The notes: a model not told the origin generated them from the sequence alone. 64,000 bases of DNA from Trichomonas vaginalis G3 (GCF_026262505.1 NC_067206.1:33619896-33683895), one strand, 5' to 3'. Shown: positions 10,172 to 20,414, numbered from the stretch's first letter. Program-made: numbers and translations.

Positions 10172-10262
10172 GGTGAAAAAAGAGGTGAAAAAAGAGGTGA
10201 GATTTCACCACTTCACCAAAAATATATTTTTGTGCTATGTTTTCATACGTGTGAGGGTGGTG
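10172..10262. repeat. GGTGA-rich intergenic repeat
   Basis: Contains two AGAGGTGAAAAA-type units, then GGTGAGATTTCACC and CACTTCACC, followed by AAAAATATATTTTTG. It is the same family as the block at 945-1025 and lies immediately after the end of a gene. Confidence 0.6.
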
Positions 10263-10307
10263 ATATCATTAATTTTTAAGTTTATTTTTTATTTTATTTT
10301 TATATAA

Positions 10308-10601
10308 ATGACAGAACAAAAGCAACTCATTCGAATTCCACAGTATAACAAACATACATTTAAACATTTATTCTTCCTTCCTGAGCATAACATGTTCTTT
10401 CAAATACATCCGAGACCAGTTGACTTTTCATTGACTGTGTATAAAGATAGAAATAGTTATATCATTAAACCATACGATGACGAAGGTAAGTTATGTAAAT
10501 TGTACGTTAAGAAGTTAGAGAAAGTTTATGGCTTCAAGTATGACTACAATAGGGTTAACACTGATGATGAAGATATTGAGGAAAATTTATTAGAACATTA
10601 G
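10308..10601 (+). CDS. Small protein, unknown
   Basis: A 97-residue protein, basic in the middle with an acidic C-terminus (DDEDIEENLLEH). The leader is a long T/A-rich run ending TATATAA before the ATG, as at other Maverick genes. After its stop there are short GTTAGTGA repeats up to about 10,670. No family recognised. Confidence 0.45.
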   Translation: MTEQKQLIRIPQYNKHTFKHLFFLPEHNMFFQIHPRPVDFSLTVYKDRNSYIIKPYDDEGKLCKLYVKKLEKVYGFKYDYNRVNTDDEDIEENLLEH

Positions 10602-10713
10602 TGAAGTTGTTAGTGAGAACGATAGTGAGAACGTTTATTTTTTACATTAGTGAGTTCGTTAGTGAAGTGGTTGGCGGCTTTGTAAATATTTAAGGTTAAA
10701 TTAGTTTTTGCGT

Positions 10714-11118
10714 TCATGTTGTAAAATTTACGTTAACGGTTTTGTAAAGTGTCAAATTCACAAGTATTGCGTATGGAGGAACGCAGTGCCACAGTACCCA
10801 ACTTAACCATACTAACTCATCTTTATCCGAAAGTTTTGATAAAATGTCTTTTCTAACTGTTTCTTTAAGTTCATCATTGTATGATTTATTGATATCAACA
10901 TCTATAATCGTTAAATTTGAAATTTTATTTACTAATAAAGCTGTACCAGTTTTCCTTCCTCTTCCTCCATCATGTTTGAGGTAGTTATGTAAATCAATCT
11001 TGTTTTCACCAATTCTTTCGTTGAGGGTTTTAGTTTCTGTCACAACTAATTCCTCAGCTAATGAATCAATAACTTGTTCATCAGAAACGATATAGTTGTT
11101 GTTGTTTGTTGCTGTCAT
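10714..11118 (-). CDS. Hydrophilic Maverick protein, unknown
   Basis: A 134-residue protein with an acidic N-terminal half (IVSDEQVIDSLAEEL) and a motif GGRGRKTGTALL in the middle; the C-terminus is hydrophobic. Upstream on the minus strand the shared motif CCAAAAATAAAGTTAGTTTT occurs at 11,151-11,170. Function unknown. Confidence 0.5.
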   Translation of the reverse strand: MTATNNNNYIVSDEQVIDSLAEELVVTETKTLNERIGENKIDLHNYLKHDGGRGRKTGTALLVNKISNLTIIDVDINKSYNDELKETVRKDILSKLSDKDELVWLSWVLWHCVPPYAILVNLTLYKTVNVNFTT

Positions 11119-11189
11119 TTATATAGGAATAAAAAAATAAAAATAATTTTAAAACTAACTTTATTTTTGGGCTGCATCAAATTTTCGTA

Positions 11190-11640
11190 AATGTTGTCAA
11201 AATGTCATGTTGTCTCATTTTTTCAGAGAAGTTAAATGACCTGGTGACCTGGTGACATGGTGACACCTTCAGTTCTTCAAAAATAATTCATAACTGCCTT
11301 CCTCCTGTGATGTTGTCAAAATGTCATGTTGTCTCATTTTTTAAAAGAAGTTAAATGACCTGGTGACACATGGTGACCTGGTGACACCTTCAGTTCTTCA
11401 AAAATAATTAATTATTGAATAACCTGTGTTGTTGTCTAAATGTCATGAGTTAAATAACCGAGTGACATGGTGACACCTTCAGTTCTTCAAAAATAAGTCA
11501 TAACTGCCTTCCTCCTGTGTTGTTGTCAAAATGTCATGTTGTCTCATTTTTTAAAAGAAGTTAAATGACCTGGTGACACATGGTGACCTGATGACACCTT
11601 CAGTTCTTCAAAAATAATTAATTATTGAATAACCTGAAAA
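11190..11640. repeat. Tandem array, about 4 degenerate units of 90-120 bp
   Basis: A unit containing GTTGTCAAAATGTCATGTTG, then GAAGTTAAATGACCTGGTGACA and CCTTCAGTTCTTCAAAAATAA starts near 11,196, 11,312, 11,431 and 11,521. Alternate units end in AATTAATTATTGAATAACCT or CATAACTGCCTTCCTCCTGTG. It fills the gap between A1 and A2 genes. No coding capacity is seen. Confidence 0.8.
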
Positions 11641-11735
11641 CATTAACATAAACATTAACGTAAACATTTATTTCTGTAGTTCATCCATTACTTCATTACC
11701 TAATTAATTACAGACATAAAATATATTTAGTTCAT

Positions 11736-13550
11736 TCATTGAACTCTATACCATGCGTAAACTGTCATGTAAGGTGGCATGTATTCTTTACTTTGTCCCG
11801 TTGTTTGTGTATATCCTGAAACGTGATGTGTATGGTTTCCTTCTCCCTGAGTGTCATCCCAGTAACAATTTATAGCAAACTTAACGTCGTCTTTAACATC
11901 ATATCCTTTACCTTTTGTCATTCCTGACCAATCCCAATATCTATGCTTATGCCAACCTGCTTGAGATGTACTTAAATCTATGTAGTGACTGTGTGCAGGT
12001 AAATTTTCACCCGAAATCGTTTTACTTCCCCCTGTTTCCTTTGAAGAGTTTGCACAATACAAAAACCTGTCGACTATTTGTTCCCATGCACCAACACCAA
12101 ACATTACTTGAGGACCTCTTGCATCCATAGATGTATAAATAGAACCTACTGGGTTCATTAAATCAAACATATGAGATATTATAGGATTGTCTCTTTTGAA
12201 CTTAAAATATAGTGTAACTATTTCAGGTTTCTTCTGGTTTGTGTCAGAATATTTTTTATAATATAATCTTATGTTTTCAGGGTAGGTAAAATCTTGACTA
12301 TATAATATTTATTTCTGTCATCTGTATAATAATATACTATTCTCGTTTTTTCTATTGCATTATATATTCTATAATAATCTAAATATAATGTTAACTTTTG
12401 TTCATCTACATGTGGTGTTCTGACATCATCTCCATAGTCATAATAATATGGTGCTGGAGCTGGGTCAGGCAATGTCATATCTACCATTTCATAAACTCTT
12501 AAATATTTCTTTTGTTCGTCTCCATATAAGTTTAAGTAGCAGTTGTTGTCTAATGGAACTTTAACTTGTGTGTCATCATTCTTTTTATAACTTACATACA
12601 TTTCATTGTTATTTTTCGGAATGAGTTTCCACCGTATACCATTTTTTAAGGAGTGTACAAACTGCCATCTAAAATATTTATTTTCTTCATTGACAGAAAA
12701 GTCGCCAACAATAGTTTCAATATTTTTCGTTGTTCCTATCAAACTTTGGTATATTTCGTTAACATATTCCTTATCTGCTTTCTTCTCTAACTTAGTCTTT
12801 AATTCATCATTAACATATTCCTTATCCGCTTTAAGGTCTAAACATCCTGAAACCCATCCTGTATCAGCTTTAGTTTTTAAAATCTTTGATGTCCATTCAT
12901 GATACCATTCAACACTTTCTTTAATTTCATTATCTTTTTTCGTTAACATATTCCTTATCCGCTTTCTTCTCTAACGCAGCAGCAACACATTCCTTATCCG
13001 CTTTAAGGTCTAAACATCCTGAAACCCATCCTGTATCAGCTTTAGTTTTTAAAATCTTCTTTGATGTCCATTCATGATACCATTCAACACTTTCTTTAAT
13101 TTCATTATCTTTTTCGTTAACATATTCCTTATCCGCTTTCTTCTCTAACGCAGCAGCAACATATTCCTTATCTGCTTTCTCCATTATGTCATTTAGGAAA
13201 CCTTCTATGAATTCCTCATTTAAATTAAATCTTCCAATCTTCAAAACTTTAGGAAATGCATTTAATGCGTAATATCTTTGTTCTTCTGGTGGAATTGATG
13301 TTATATCATCCGTTATTCCTTTAATTTTTGAATTCATAAATAAAATTTCTTTTATATTTGATATCACTGCACCACCCTTGCAAACGAATTCGAAATGGTC
13401 ATTTTTCAATACTATCTCCAAATCTCCATATTTCAACCTTTGCGTTTGTTCTGCCGTCTTTGAATTATATGCATATATGGCGTATGTAATGGTCTGAGGG
13501 ACCTGAGTGCTTTGTGCCTTAAGTTGTTGTGGTTGCTGTTGTTTAATCAT
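11736..13550 (-). pseudogene. Phage-like tail-fibre/collar protein, broken
   Basis: The N-terminal part is globular, followed by repeats of KADKEYV and a duplicated module containing ESVEWYHEWTSK and LKTKADTGWVSGCLDLK. The C-terminal domain contains PVGSIYTSMDARGPQVMFG, DRFLYCANSSKETGGSK and ends MPPYMTVYAWYRV, the signature of phage collar/Gp10-type fibre tips. The C-terminal domain is nearly identical to that at 32,860-33,273 in Maverick B. A receptor-binding virion fibre is the likely role. It looks broken about twice. Confidence 0.75.
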
Positions 13551-13574
13551 TTATTATGATTTAAAAATAAATAT

Positions 13575-14286
13575 TTAATCCGTTATCTCATCACCTATTT
13601 TTTCTATTTGAAATTGCCATAATATTTCATTCATGAATTCTAAATCACAATCAAATAGGTCAGTTACTCTAAATTTAATATTTGATAAATCTTTTGAATG
13701 AAGAATAAATGAATTCCCGGATAATTGAAACGGATATGATAAAGAAAATATGTTTAAGTTGATGGATAAAATGTTTTGTATTGATGGGTAAGAGTTAGGG
13801 TCTAATGTTTGATGTGAAAATCTCATTGGGGTATTAACTTTATCACATTTGATTAAAATGAAATTGGAACCAGTGTCAGAATACAAAACATCCCCAACAT
13901 CTTTTTCAAAATTTAATATCCCCAACAATGAACGAAAATGAGGAGTACAAAATTTAATTTTCAGTGGGAATTTAATAAGGTTATTTATTTCATTCAAGTT
14001 CAAAAAGTTTATCAGGTTTTGATTTAAAATTTTCTTCATACCATACGATAAATGATTCATTTAAATAACTTAAAATCATGTTAATATCCCATTTCGCTAT
14101 CACATTATTTATATACATATCATACGTTTTTTCATGGTCATCTTTAATAAATGATATATAATCTGAAGGGTCTAAAAGAATGGGATTAAATTTACCACTC
14201 ACAGAAACGAGAGTAACATTATAAATTCCGCTAACTGTTAAATTTAATTCACAGTTATTATTCGAAATAATATTGATAATTGACAT
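13575..14286 (-). pseudogene. Minor capsid (penton)-like protein, broken
   Basis: Beta-rich sequence whose end (IKFRVTDLFDCDLEFMNEIL) matches the pattern of the penton-like proteins at 5611-6387 and 44,676-45,474. It holds the same place next to the tail fibre. Assignment to the penton family is inferred from similarity and order. It looks broken about once. Confidence 0.5.
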
Positions 14287-14305
14287 TTTTATTACGATTA
14301 AAAAT

Positions 14306-14785
14306 ATGGTAAAGCGTTATTTTCCAGTGATAAATAAAACTAGGATAAGATTACCTCAAGAATTCATAAATTCAACGAATAAGAAATTCATTCATGTTAT
14401 AAATTTTAGTGTTTTCAGAAAATATGAGTCAATGTCATATTCATCATCGGGTTATATTTCACTTCATTCAAATTTAGTTCAATCAAACCCATATAATGAC
14501 CATTTCATAAGATTTTCAGATGGTATTAAAAATGTAATTGATAGATTAAAATATGAACAGATTGACAATATCGAATTTTTGGAATTTTGGTTTAAATATC
14601 CTGATGGAAAAAAGATTAAAGTTAAAGATAAAGCTGATACTATAACAAAAACAATTACAATGACCGATCCAGATAGTGGGGAACAAAAAGAAATAAAACA
14701 AACGATAGAAACTGGTGAAAGGTCAATTATTATTGATTATGATTCAAAGGATTATTATTCAATAATGTTAATGCTTGAATATTAA
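14306..14785 (+). CDS. Maverick protein, unknown
   Basis: A 159-residue protein with many beta strands and a threonine/lysine-rich region (KADTITKTITMTDPDSGEQK). The ATG at 14,306 follows the divergent start of the penton-like gene by 19 bases. It meets the next minus-strand gene tail to tail with a 4-base overlap. A minor structural role is possible but not shown. Confidence 0.5.
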   Translation: MVKRYFPVINKTRIRLPQEFINSTNKKFIHVINFSVFRKYESMSYSSSGYISLHSNLVQSNPYNDHFIRFSDGIKNVIDRLKYEQIDNIEFLEFWFKYPDGKKIKVKDKADTITKTITMTDPDSGEQKEIKQTIETGERSIIIDYDSKDYYSIMLMLEY

Positions 14786-15441
14786 ATGGCCTTAACAAAG
14801 AATTTTTCAAGTGATATTTTATATTCATCAACTATTTTATTATAAATATCATTATATGTTAAATGAAGTTCAGTTGTTGTTCCGTTCTTTGATATCTTAA
14901 TTGTGCTAATATCCTTTATAGGATTTATTTTTGCAACTGTTCCGCAGCATGAAACCTCATCATCTATGAAAAATTGAATCTTAACGTCTGAATCTTGAAC
15001 ATCACAAAGAATGGCGATAATGTGAATTAATGATTCATAAGGTAAAATAATTAAACCGGATTGGTCAATTAAATTTATTATTGAATCATAATTATTAATT
15101 ATTATATCACGGTAAATTTTCATTAATTCAGAATTAATGTCTATTTTATATGGGTTATCAAGAGGTGAAGGGTATGTTGGATAAGTGGGAATTTCAACAG
15201 GTTCTTTACCGGGTTCAGATAAAATGATTGGGTCTCCATTCTCATGGTTTTCTTCATTCTCTTCATTCTTCGGTAAGTCACGAGTTAATAAATTTGGTTG
15301 AGTTGCTGACCTTGTTAATTCAGGACTAACATTAACTTTAACATTTTGAATAATTCGTGATTTATCATCATTTACGTTATAACCAACCGTAATCTCTGCT
15401 TTTGCGTTAGTGTTCTTTTGACTTGTGAAACGTCTTCTCAT
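14782..15441 (-). CDS. CCG-motif Maverick protein
   Basis: A 219-residue member of the CCG-motif family, with the marker DEVSCCGTVAKI and a conserved end (ELHLTYNDIYNKIVDEYKIS) matching the proteins at 6614-7228 and 45,721-46,302. The N-terminal half is basic then proline-rich (EIPTYPTYPSPLDNPY). Function unknown; the family is conserved in all three elements. Confidence 0.6.
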   Translation of the reverse strand: MRRRFTSQKNTNAKAEITVGYNVNDDKSRIIQNVKVNVSPELTRSATQPNLLTRDLPKNEENEENHENGDPIILSEPGKEPVEIPTYPTYPSPLDNPYKIDINSELMKIYRDIIINNYDSIINLIDQSGLIILPYESLIHIIAILCDVQDSDVKIQFFIDDEVSCCGTVAKINPIKDISTIKISKNGTTTELHLTYNDIYNKIVDEYKISLEKFFVKAI

Positions 15442-15525
15442 TTATAATTGAATAAAAAAAAGAAAAATATATTTAAAGTTTTATTTAGTTGTTACGGTAA
15501 TATCCCAAGGTTCATCATTGTTTGC

Positions 15526-16428
15526 TTATACTTTCTTTGTAACTGCACCAATTATGTTATTGATATTGCTTTGAGTTTCTTCCAGTCTTATTTTATCATT
15601 TACAATATCTTTAATCATTTCATTACATGCATTCTTAAAACCATCTGATTTTTCTAATTTACGTTTATCACTTTCTTTAATTAAATCAAAGTTATAACCT
15701 TGTTGAGAATAAAGTGGTTTCTTTATCAATTCCTTGAACGCTTCTGAAAGTGAAGATGAAGAAATTCTTGCCACTTGAATTGGTTTAAATTCTGCTTTCA
15801 TTGCTTCTTTCTGTTCATTGAACACTGGATCGAATAAAGCAACTTTAAAGAATTTCTTAGCTGAAATTTCAGGTCTAATATTTGCATATTGACCATCAAA
15901 CTGATTAACATATCGTGGTAATCCATCCGGTCCCTCTTCAACAGCATTTAATTCTTCATTGAAATAAGAATATGGATTATAACGGTATGAATTAATTGGA
16001 CCATTTTCACCTTCTCCAATGTATTGTTTAACAGCTTTTCCATTTTCATCAAATTGCATAGGATAACATTCATTATATGCTTTACGTTTAGGATAATCAG
16101 ATACAGTTAATTTATACCCATTTATGACTTTAATATTACCTTGACCATCAGTAACGAAAACTTCATTTATACCATCAGGCTTTCCATTTGGACCCGTAAT
16201 GTCTGCTTCATGTGCTTCCCAATTTGGTCCATGACGTTTGGCATATGCTTGAGCTTCTGGTAATGTTAAAACGTTTCTCATTTGTTTAACATCTTTTTGA
16301 AGACCAGCAACAATATGAACTAATTCTTTCATTCCATCTGGAACTTTCATAGTTCTATTATAATATGCACCCTTTCTGTTTGTCCCTTGTTTTAATGGAA
16401 CCTGTAGAAGATTTGCTATTTCTGTCAT
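15526..16428 (-). CDS. Maverick protein, unknown (300 residues)
   Basis: A 300-residue hydrophilic protein. A glycine/asparagine-rich stretch ([20 protein letters not shown]) lies in the first half and helical segments in the last third. It lies between the CCG-motif and ATPase genes on the same strand, so it is probably part of the virion module. No family recognised. Confidence 0.55.
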   Translation of the reverse strand: MTEIANLLQVPLKQGTNRKGAYYNRTMKVPDGMKELVHIVAGLQKDVKQMRNVLTLPEAQAYAKRHGPNWEAHEADITGPNGKPDGINEVFVTDGQGNIKVINGYKLTVSDYPKRKAYNECYPMQFDENGKAVKQYIGEGENGPINSYRYNPYSYFNEELNAVEEGPDGLPRYVNQFDGQYANIRPEISAKKFFKVALFDPVFNEQKEAMKAEFKPIQVARISSSSLSEAFKELIKKPLYSQQGYNFDLIKESDKRKLEKSDGFKNACNEMIKDIVNDKIRLEETQSNINNIIGAVTKKV

Positions 16429-16468
16429 GTTTAATTATAAATAAAAAATAAAAATTAATTATAAAAAG

Positions 16469-17284
16469 TTAATCAAATTTAACACTTCCTTTATTTAAAT
16501 CAACTATTATTTTTCCATGTTCACCTAATTGCTGATATTGTGTGTAAAGTTCATTAATGCTCATTGGTAAATTCACTTGATAAAGCATAACGTTCAACTG
16601 TTGACGACTAAACCCACTGAAAATGAAAAGTGTTGATAGATTTGATTTAATGTTTGTGCTTAATGCTTTGAAGTATTGAACAGCCATGAAGAATGAACAC
16701 TGAATGTGTCGACATTGAGTTAATAATTGATTAAAATATGATTTCTCATTTGTTATTAGTTTTGATTTCACTGCATCATCTAGAAAAATGAGTGAATGCA
16801 AAAATTCTCTATCAAAATTTGAAATAGAAAGTGTTTCAAATAATTCATCCCGTTGTTTATCAATAATTTTATCCTCTAATCCTTGCTTCTTGATTGTATT
16901 ATATAATTCTTTATACATTAAAAAGTTTTTTAAATAATCTTCTGCTTCTTCTTGTGATAAATAAATAATTGGAATTTTGATTAAATGCTTTAAAGATTCA
17001 AATGTATCATCTGAAGGTGAACCTGAACGGTTGATATAAATTAACACATGTGAATGAGGGGAAGTGTTAGCAATAATGATAATTTGTTTTAATATCGTTA
17101 ATGTTTTACCTTTATTTTGTTTACCAATTGCTGCAGTGATTGAATTTAAGTAACATTCAGAATATGGAATTTTCATTAATTTTTCCTTAGATAGAGCATT
17201 TCTATTATCACTCAATGCTTCATTAATCATATCATCTATGTAGGTATTATATACTCCTGCTAATTCTTCAGAATTTAAATCCAT
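16469..17284 (-). CDS. FtsK/HerA-type genome-packaging ATPase (A32-like)
   Basis: A 271-residue P-loop ATPase. Walker A is GKQNKGKT at residues 54-61 and Walker B is LIFLDD at residues 165-170. Length and layout match the A32-like packaging ATPases of Polintons. It is immediately followed upstream by the major capsid gene on the same strand, a pairing typical of the Polinton morphogenesis module. Confidence 0.8.
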   Translation of the reverse strand: MDLNSEELAGVYNTYIDDMINEALSDNRNALSKEKLMKIPYSECYLNSITAAIGKQNKGKTLTILKQIIIIANTSPHSHVLIYINRSGSPSDDTFESLKHLIKIPIIYLSQEEAEDYLKNFLMYKELYNTIKKQGLEDKIIDKQRDELFETLSISNFDREFLHSLIFLDDAVKSKLITNEKSYFNQLLTQCRHIQCSFFMAVQYFKALSTNIKSNLSTLFIFSGFSRQQLNVMLYQVNLPMSINELYTQYQQLGEHGKIIVDLNKGSVKFD

Positions 17285-17308
17285 TTAATCAAAAATAAAT
17301 TTATAATT

Positions 17309-18949
17309 TTAAACATTTCTATTCATCAATATTTCATCATATGAACTTCTATACTGTGGTGGTGTACCTGTTGGATGATATTTCAAACCTTCATCCGGTG
17401 TCCATGTCCAATACGTAGTCCTAGTAAACCAAACCTGAGGAGGATTTGTCACTTTTGAACAGTAAGTGTCATTTTCACCCTGAATGATTGGATAAGCTTT
17501 CACTTGTACTGTAACTTGTGAGTTGAAAGTTTCTAATCCATCAAAGAATATACCCGCTCCATCACGTTGAACTGGAATAGTGCATAAGAATGAAGTTTGG
17601 TCTTTCCATGTTCTAGCTAATGGCGTGCCATTATCATCATTCAGTGGTCTAGTTAATGAGTCCTCGTATTCTTCCGTGCATTCATTCACTCCATCTAAAT
17701 CAGAAGCTTGAAGCATACGTGTAAAGAATATGTCGCCCACTGTGGTCATCGCTTGATCGGGGAAGTTTCTGGAATCTATAGTGACCTGAAGACCTCGAAG
17801 CATTGGATTTTCTAAAACCGTTCTTTGCATTGCATTCTTCGGAAATGTTAACACAACATCTGTAACATTATGAAGAGCGTATGAGAAATCTGAGCTAATA
17901 CCTTCAGGAGTGATGCAACCTCCATTTAGTGAACGAACGTCAATATGTTGAGCTGGAATCATGAATGGATCTTCCTTACTGAATAAACGTGGTATTGCTT
18001 TAACTGATTCTTCAATTAAACCGTATCCTGGTGTAATGCATTTATCCTCTAAAACTTCCATCTTTGTGCATGAAATAATAACGTCATCAACTGTTGCGTC
18101 AGCAGATGTAGCGGCTAAGCTTGTAATTAATTTGGCAGGAAGTCCGATTTGTTGGAATTTGCGATCATATTTATAAACATGATTCATAATCTTTTCATAA
18201 TTTTCATCAGTTATCTTTTCATAAACGTAATTTTGTAAATCAGCAACTCTTAACGGGTCAACCTGACAAAATACTAAAGTATCCCTGAAAACATAATATT
18301 TAAGAATGATATCACCAAATGATTTAGGATAATCATCGAACGCCTGAAATGCTAACAAATCATTTACCGGAATAATCATATCAAAAGTGATATCAACTTC
18401 TTCATTTGCTTTCTTGAAAACTTCTGAAGGGTCAATATATTTACCACATACCGAGTTATCATATTTTTGAACATTATTATATAATGAATGAACAAACTTT
18501 TTAACTTTCCTTTCTGATTTTGGTTTATATGTTGCAAATGCGAAAGATTCACGGGCGCAATCCATCTGAAGATAACCAGCATCACCTCTTTCGGTTTCTA
18601 CTTCTAATTGTTTAAAGCTTTGATTTGATGATTTGTAACCAACGAATAAACGCATGCATTTAAAAGCGGCATCACATGTGAAAGCTTTATTTGAAACTAG
18701 AGTTGCTTTAACTTTGCGTTTAATATATGTGTCACCTAATTGGTTCACATCATGAGCTGGATTTGTAATTCTTAAATGAGTTTGTTTATCATCAAAATAT
18801 GGAGTATCAGAGTCATAGCATGAACTTTCAAGTTCTCTATAATATCTTCTACCATCATTCTTTGCAAATATTTCATTTATCTTTTCGAATGAATGAAATA
18901 CATTTCCATTAATCGGTTTAGTGTTTGGCACCAAATAGTTAGTCGTCAT
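17309..18949 (-). CDS. Major capsid protein (double jelly-roll type, inferred)
   Basis: A 546-residue protein that is the longest uninterrupted virion-type gene in A2. Length, abundance of beta strands and position beside the packaging ATPase match the double jelly-roll major capsid protein of Polintons. The N-terminus begins MTTNYLVPNTKPINGNVFHS, with strands such as FGDIILKYYVFRDTLVFCQV in the middle and an aromatic C-terminus (WFTRTTYWTWTPDEG). No short diagnostic motif exists, so the call rests on size, order and composition. The reading frame looks whole. Confidence 0.65.
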   Translation of the reverse strand: MTTNYLVPNTKPINGNVFHSFEKINEIFAKNDGRRYYRELESSCYDSDTPYFDDKQTHLRITNPAHDVNQLGDTYIKRKVKATLVSNKAFTCDAAFKCMRLFVGYKSSNQSFKQLEVETERGDAGYLQMDCARESFAFATYKPKSERKVKKFVHSLYNNVQKYDNSVCGKYIDPSEVFKKANEEVDITFDMIIPVNDLLAFQAFDDYPKSFGDIILKYYVFRDTLVFCQVDPLRVADLQNYVYEKITDENYEKIMNHVYKYDRKFQQIGLPAKLITSLAATSADATVDDVIISCTKMEVLEDKCITPGYGLIEESVKAIPRLFSKEDPFMIPAQHIDVRSLNGGCITPEGISSDFSYALHNVTDVVLTFPKNAMQRTVLENPMLRGLQVTIDSRNFPDQAMTTVGDIFFTRMLQASDLDGVNECTEEYEDSLTRPLNDDNGTPLARTWKDQTSFLCTIPVQRDGAGIFFDGLETFNSQVTVQVKAYPIIQGENDTYCSKVTNPPQVWFTRTTYWTWTPDEGLKYHPTGTPPQYRSSYDEILMNRNV

Positions 18950-19018
18950 TTATTATTAAATAAAAAATCAAAATTAAAAGATGAAAATGAATTTTTAATT
19001 TTAATGAAATAATCAACT

Positions 19019-19234
19019 ATGGCTGCAGGTATATTTAAGAAACTGTGGGATAAAGTAAAAAGAGGAGCGCATAAAGTTTGGGAAACAATGAAGAAAGGAG
19101 CAAATTGGATATTTAAGAATAAAGAAGCAATTAGTGACATTGCTGAATCAATAACACCAAAAGCCGCCCCAATAAGAGAAATATTAAATAAAGGAGAAAA
19201 AGTTTATCAAAGACTACAACCGATACTAAGATAA
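19019..19234 (+). CDS. Small amphipathic protein (protein VI-like, inferred)
   Basis: A 71-residue basic protein starting MAAGIFKKLWDKVKRG, an amphipathic helix. Its first residues match those of the facing gene at 19,255-19,491 (MAAGFFKKLWDG). Short amphipathic helices of this kind resemble membrane-lytic minor virion proteins such as adenovirus protein VI. It follows the capsid gene, divergently, after a 69-base AT-rich spacer. Confidence 0.5.
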   Translation: MAAGIFKKLWDKVKRGAHKVWETMKKGANWIFKNKEAISDIAESITPKAAPIREILNKGEKVYQRLQPILR

Positions 19235-19254
19235 AAATAATATTTATTTTTCCA

Positions 19255-19491
19255 CTATTTACCTCCTATTTTATTAAGTATTCCTTCAGCTATTCCACCA
19301 ATTGCGTTACCTGCTTGTGCTCCCATCGCTGGATTACCTGCTTTAGTACCTAATACTCCACCTATGATAGTTCCTGCCGTTTTCGCTACTGGTGCCAAAA
19401 AGTTTGCAACAGGTTTAATAACCTTTTTATAAACCCAACCCGCAGCTTTCTTAATTCCATCCCATAATTTTTTAAAGAATCCTGCCGCCAT
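19255..19491 (-). CDS. Small amphipathic and glycine-rich protein
   Basis: A 78-residue protein. MAAGFFKKLWDGIKKAAG forms an amphipathic helix, followed by a Gly/Ala-rich hydrophobic end (TAGTIIGGVLG...) that could enter a membrane. It shares its start with the gene on the opposite strand 20 bases away, as if one arose from an inverted duplication. A minor virion role is inferred. Confidence 0.5.
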   Translation of the reverse strand: MAAGFFKKLWDGIKKAAGWVYKKVIKPVANFLAPVAKTAGTIIGGVLGTKAGNPAMGAQAGNAIGGIAEGILNKIGGK

Positions 19492-19557
19492 TTCTGATTT
19501 AATATTAATTAAAAAATATATTTCATCACTTATATTCTAATTTTTATTTAATGATAA

Positions 19558-19938
19558 ATGAAACCGATTTTAAAAATAAATAAAACAGAGGAGGAAGAAA
19601 TAAATGAAAGTGAAAATGTTCAACAAAAAATAAACGTTGTTAAACCAATTACTGAAATAAAAATTTTTTCATCTGTTGAAGAATTTAATGACTATTATGC
19701 TAACAATAAAAAATTATTTGAAGAATTGACAACATGTAAATTGAATAAAATGTTTAAAGTTGATGGATTCAAAATTTCAAAAATAAAAGGAGTGGTTAGT
19801 TTGAAATCTATTCCTCAATCAAGAATCACCTCATTAATGAAAATAGATGATTTAACAAAAAGAATAGAAATTATTGAAGAGCGAATAAATCAAATTATTG
19901 ATTTCATAAATCATGACTCGTTGAGCCCGGGTCCTTAA
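19558..19938 (+). CDS. Small charged protein, unknown
   Basis: A 126-residue protein, Lys/Glu-rich at the N-terminus and with a helical, coiled-coil-like end (RIEIIEERINQIIDFIN). It overlaps the stop of the facing 19,935 gene by 4 bases. No family recognised. Confidence 0.45.
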   Translation: MKPILKINKTEEEEINESENVQQKINVVKPITEIKIFSSVEEFNDYYANNKKLFEELTTCKLNKMFKVDGFKISKIKGVVSLKSIPQSRITSLMKIDDLTKRIEIIEERINQIIDFINHDSLSPGP

Positions 19939-20414
19939 AACCCATCACTGAGTTCAAGGTTATATTCATCAAATATTTCATTATTAAATGCAACTTCTGC
20001 TAGTTTATTTATTTTTTCAATACGATCATTTGAAAGTCTATCGTTTAATTTTTTCTGAAGTTTTTCATTTTCTAGTTCTGAAACTTTATTTGGATGATAT
20101 TTAAACTCGTTAAATTCTTTTTCCTCAGTTTTGATCATTAATTTACAAAGAACTTTTGTGGTTCGAATTCGTTTAAACCATTTATCATTAATATTTGTTA
20201 TAAATTCAATATCTGGAATTAATTCCCAAATTTTTGCATTTTCAATTAATTTATTATCAAATGCAAAAGCAATGGGTTTAATATTATGTTTACCTTTATA
20301 ATATAAACTTTCTACATAATCATCGAAATAAACATCTACTTGTTTAATATTTTCAAGAATTGGTGAAAGAACATCCATTAATTGATTGATGGTTACGAAT
20401 CTTGATCCACTCAT
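19935..20414 (-). CDS. Charged helical protein, unknown
   Basis: A 159-residue protein with Lys/Glu-rich helices in the C-terminal half (VSELENEKLQKKLNDRLSND, coiled-coil-like). The start follows a TTTTTTAATTCGTAAG leader. It is the last recognisable gene before a 1.3 kb noncoding stretch. Function unknown. Confidence 0.45.
   Translation of the reverse strand: MSGSRFVTINQLMDVLSPILENIKQVDVYFDDYVESLYYKGKHNIKPIAFAFDNKLIENAKIWELIPDIEFITNINDKWFKRIRTTKVLCKLMIKTEEKEFNEFKYHPNKVSELENEKLQKKLNDRLSNDRIEKINKLAEVAFNNEIFDEYNLELSDGF

Larger units (their letters stand above)
1..11170. mobile_element. Maverick/Polinton A1, left part outside the window
   Basis: The block carries an rve-type integrase (1047-2132), a phage-like tail-fibre gene, a minor-capsid-like gene, a packaging ATPase (7652-8539) and several small genes packed on both strands with a few bases between stops. 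This gene set defines Mavericks/Polintons. The first gene runs off the left edge. No terminal inverted repeat was recognised, so the right limit is set by the last gene and its promoter-like motif near 11,170. Major capsid and DNA polymerase genes are not seen in this part. At least two genes look broken, so this is treated as a fossil copy. Confidence 0.8.
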
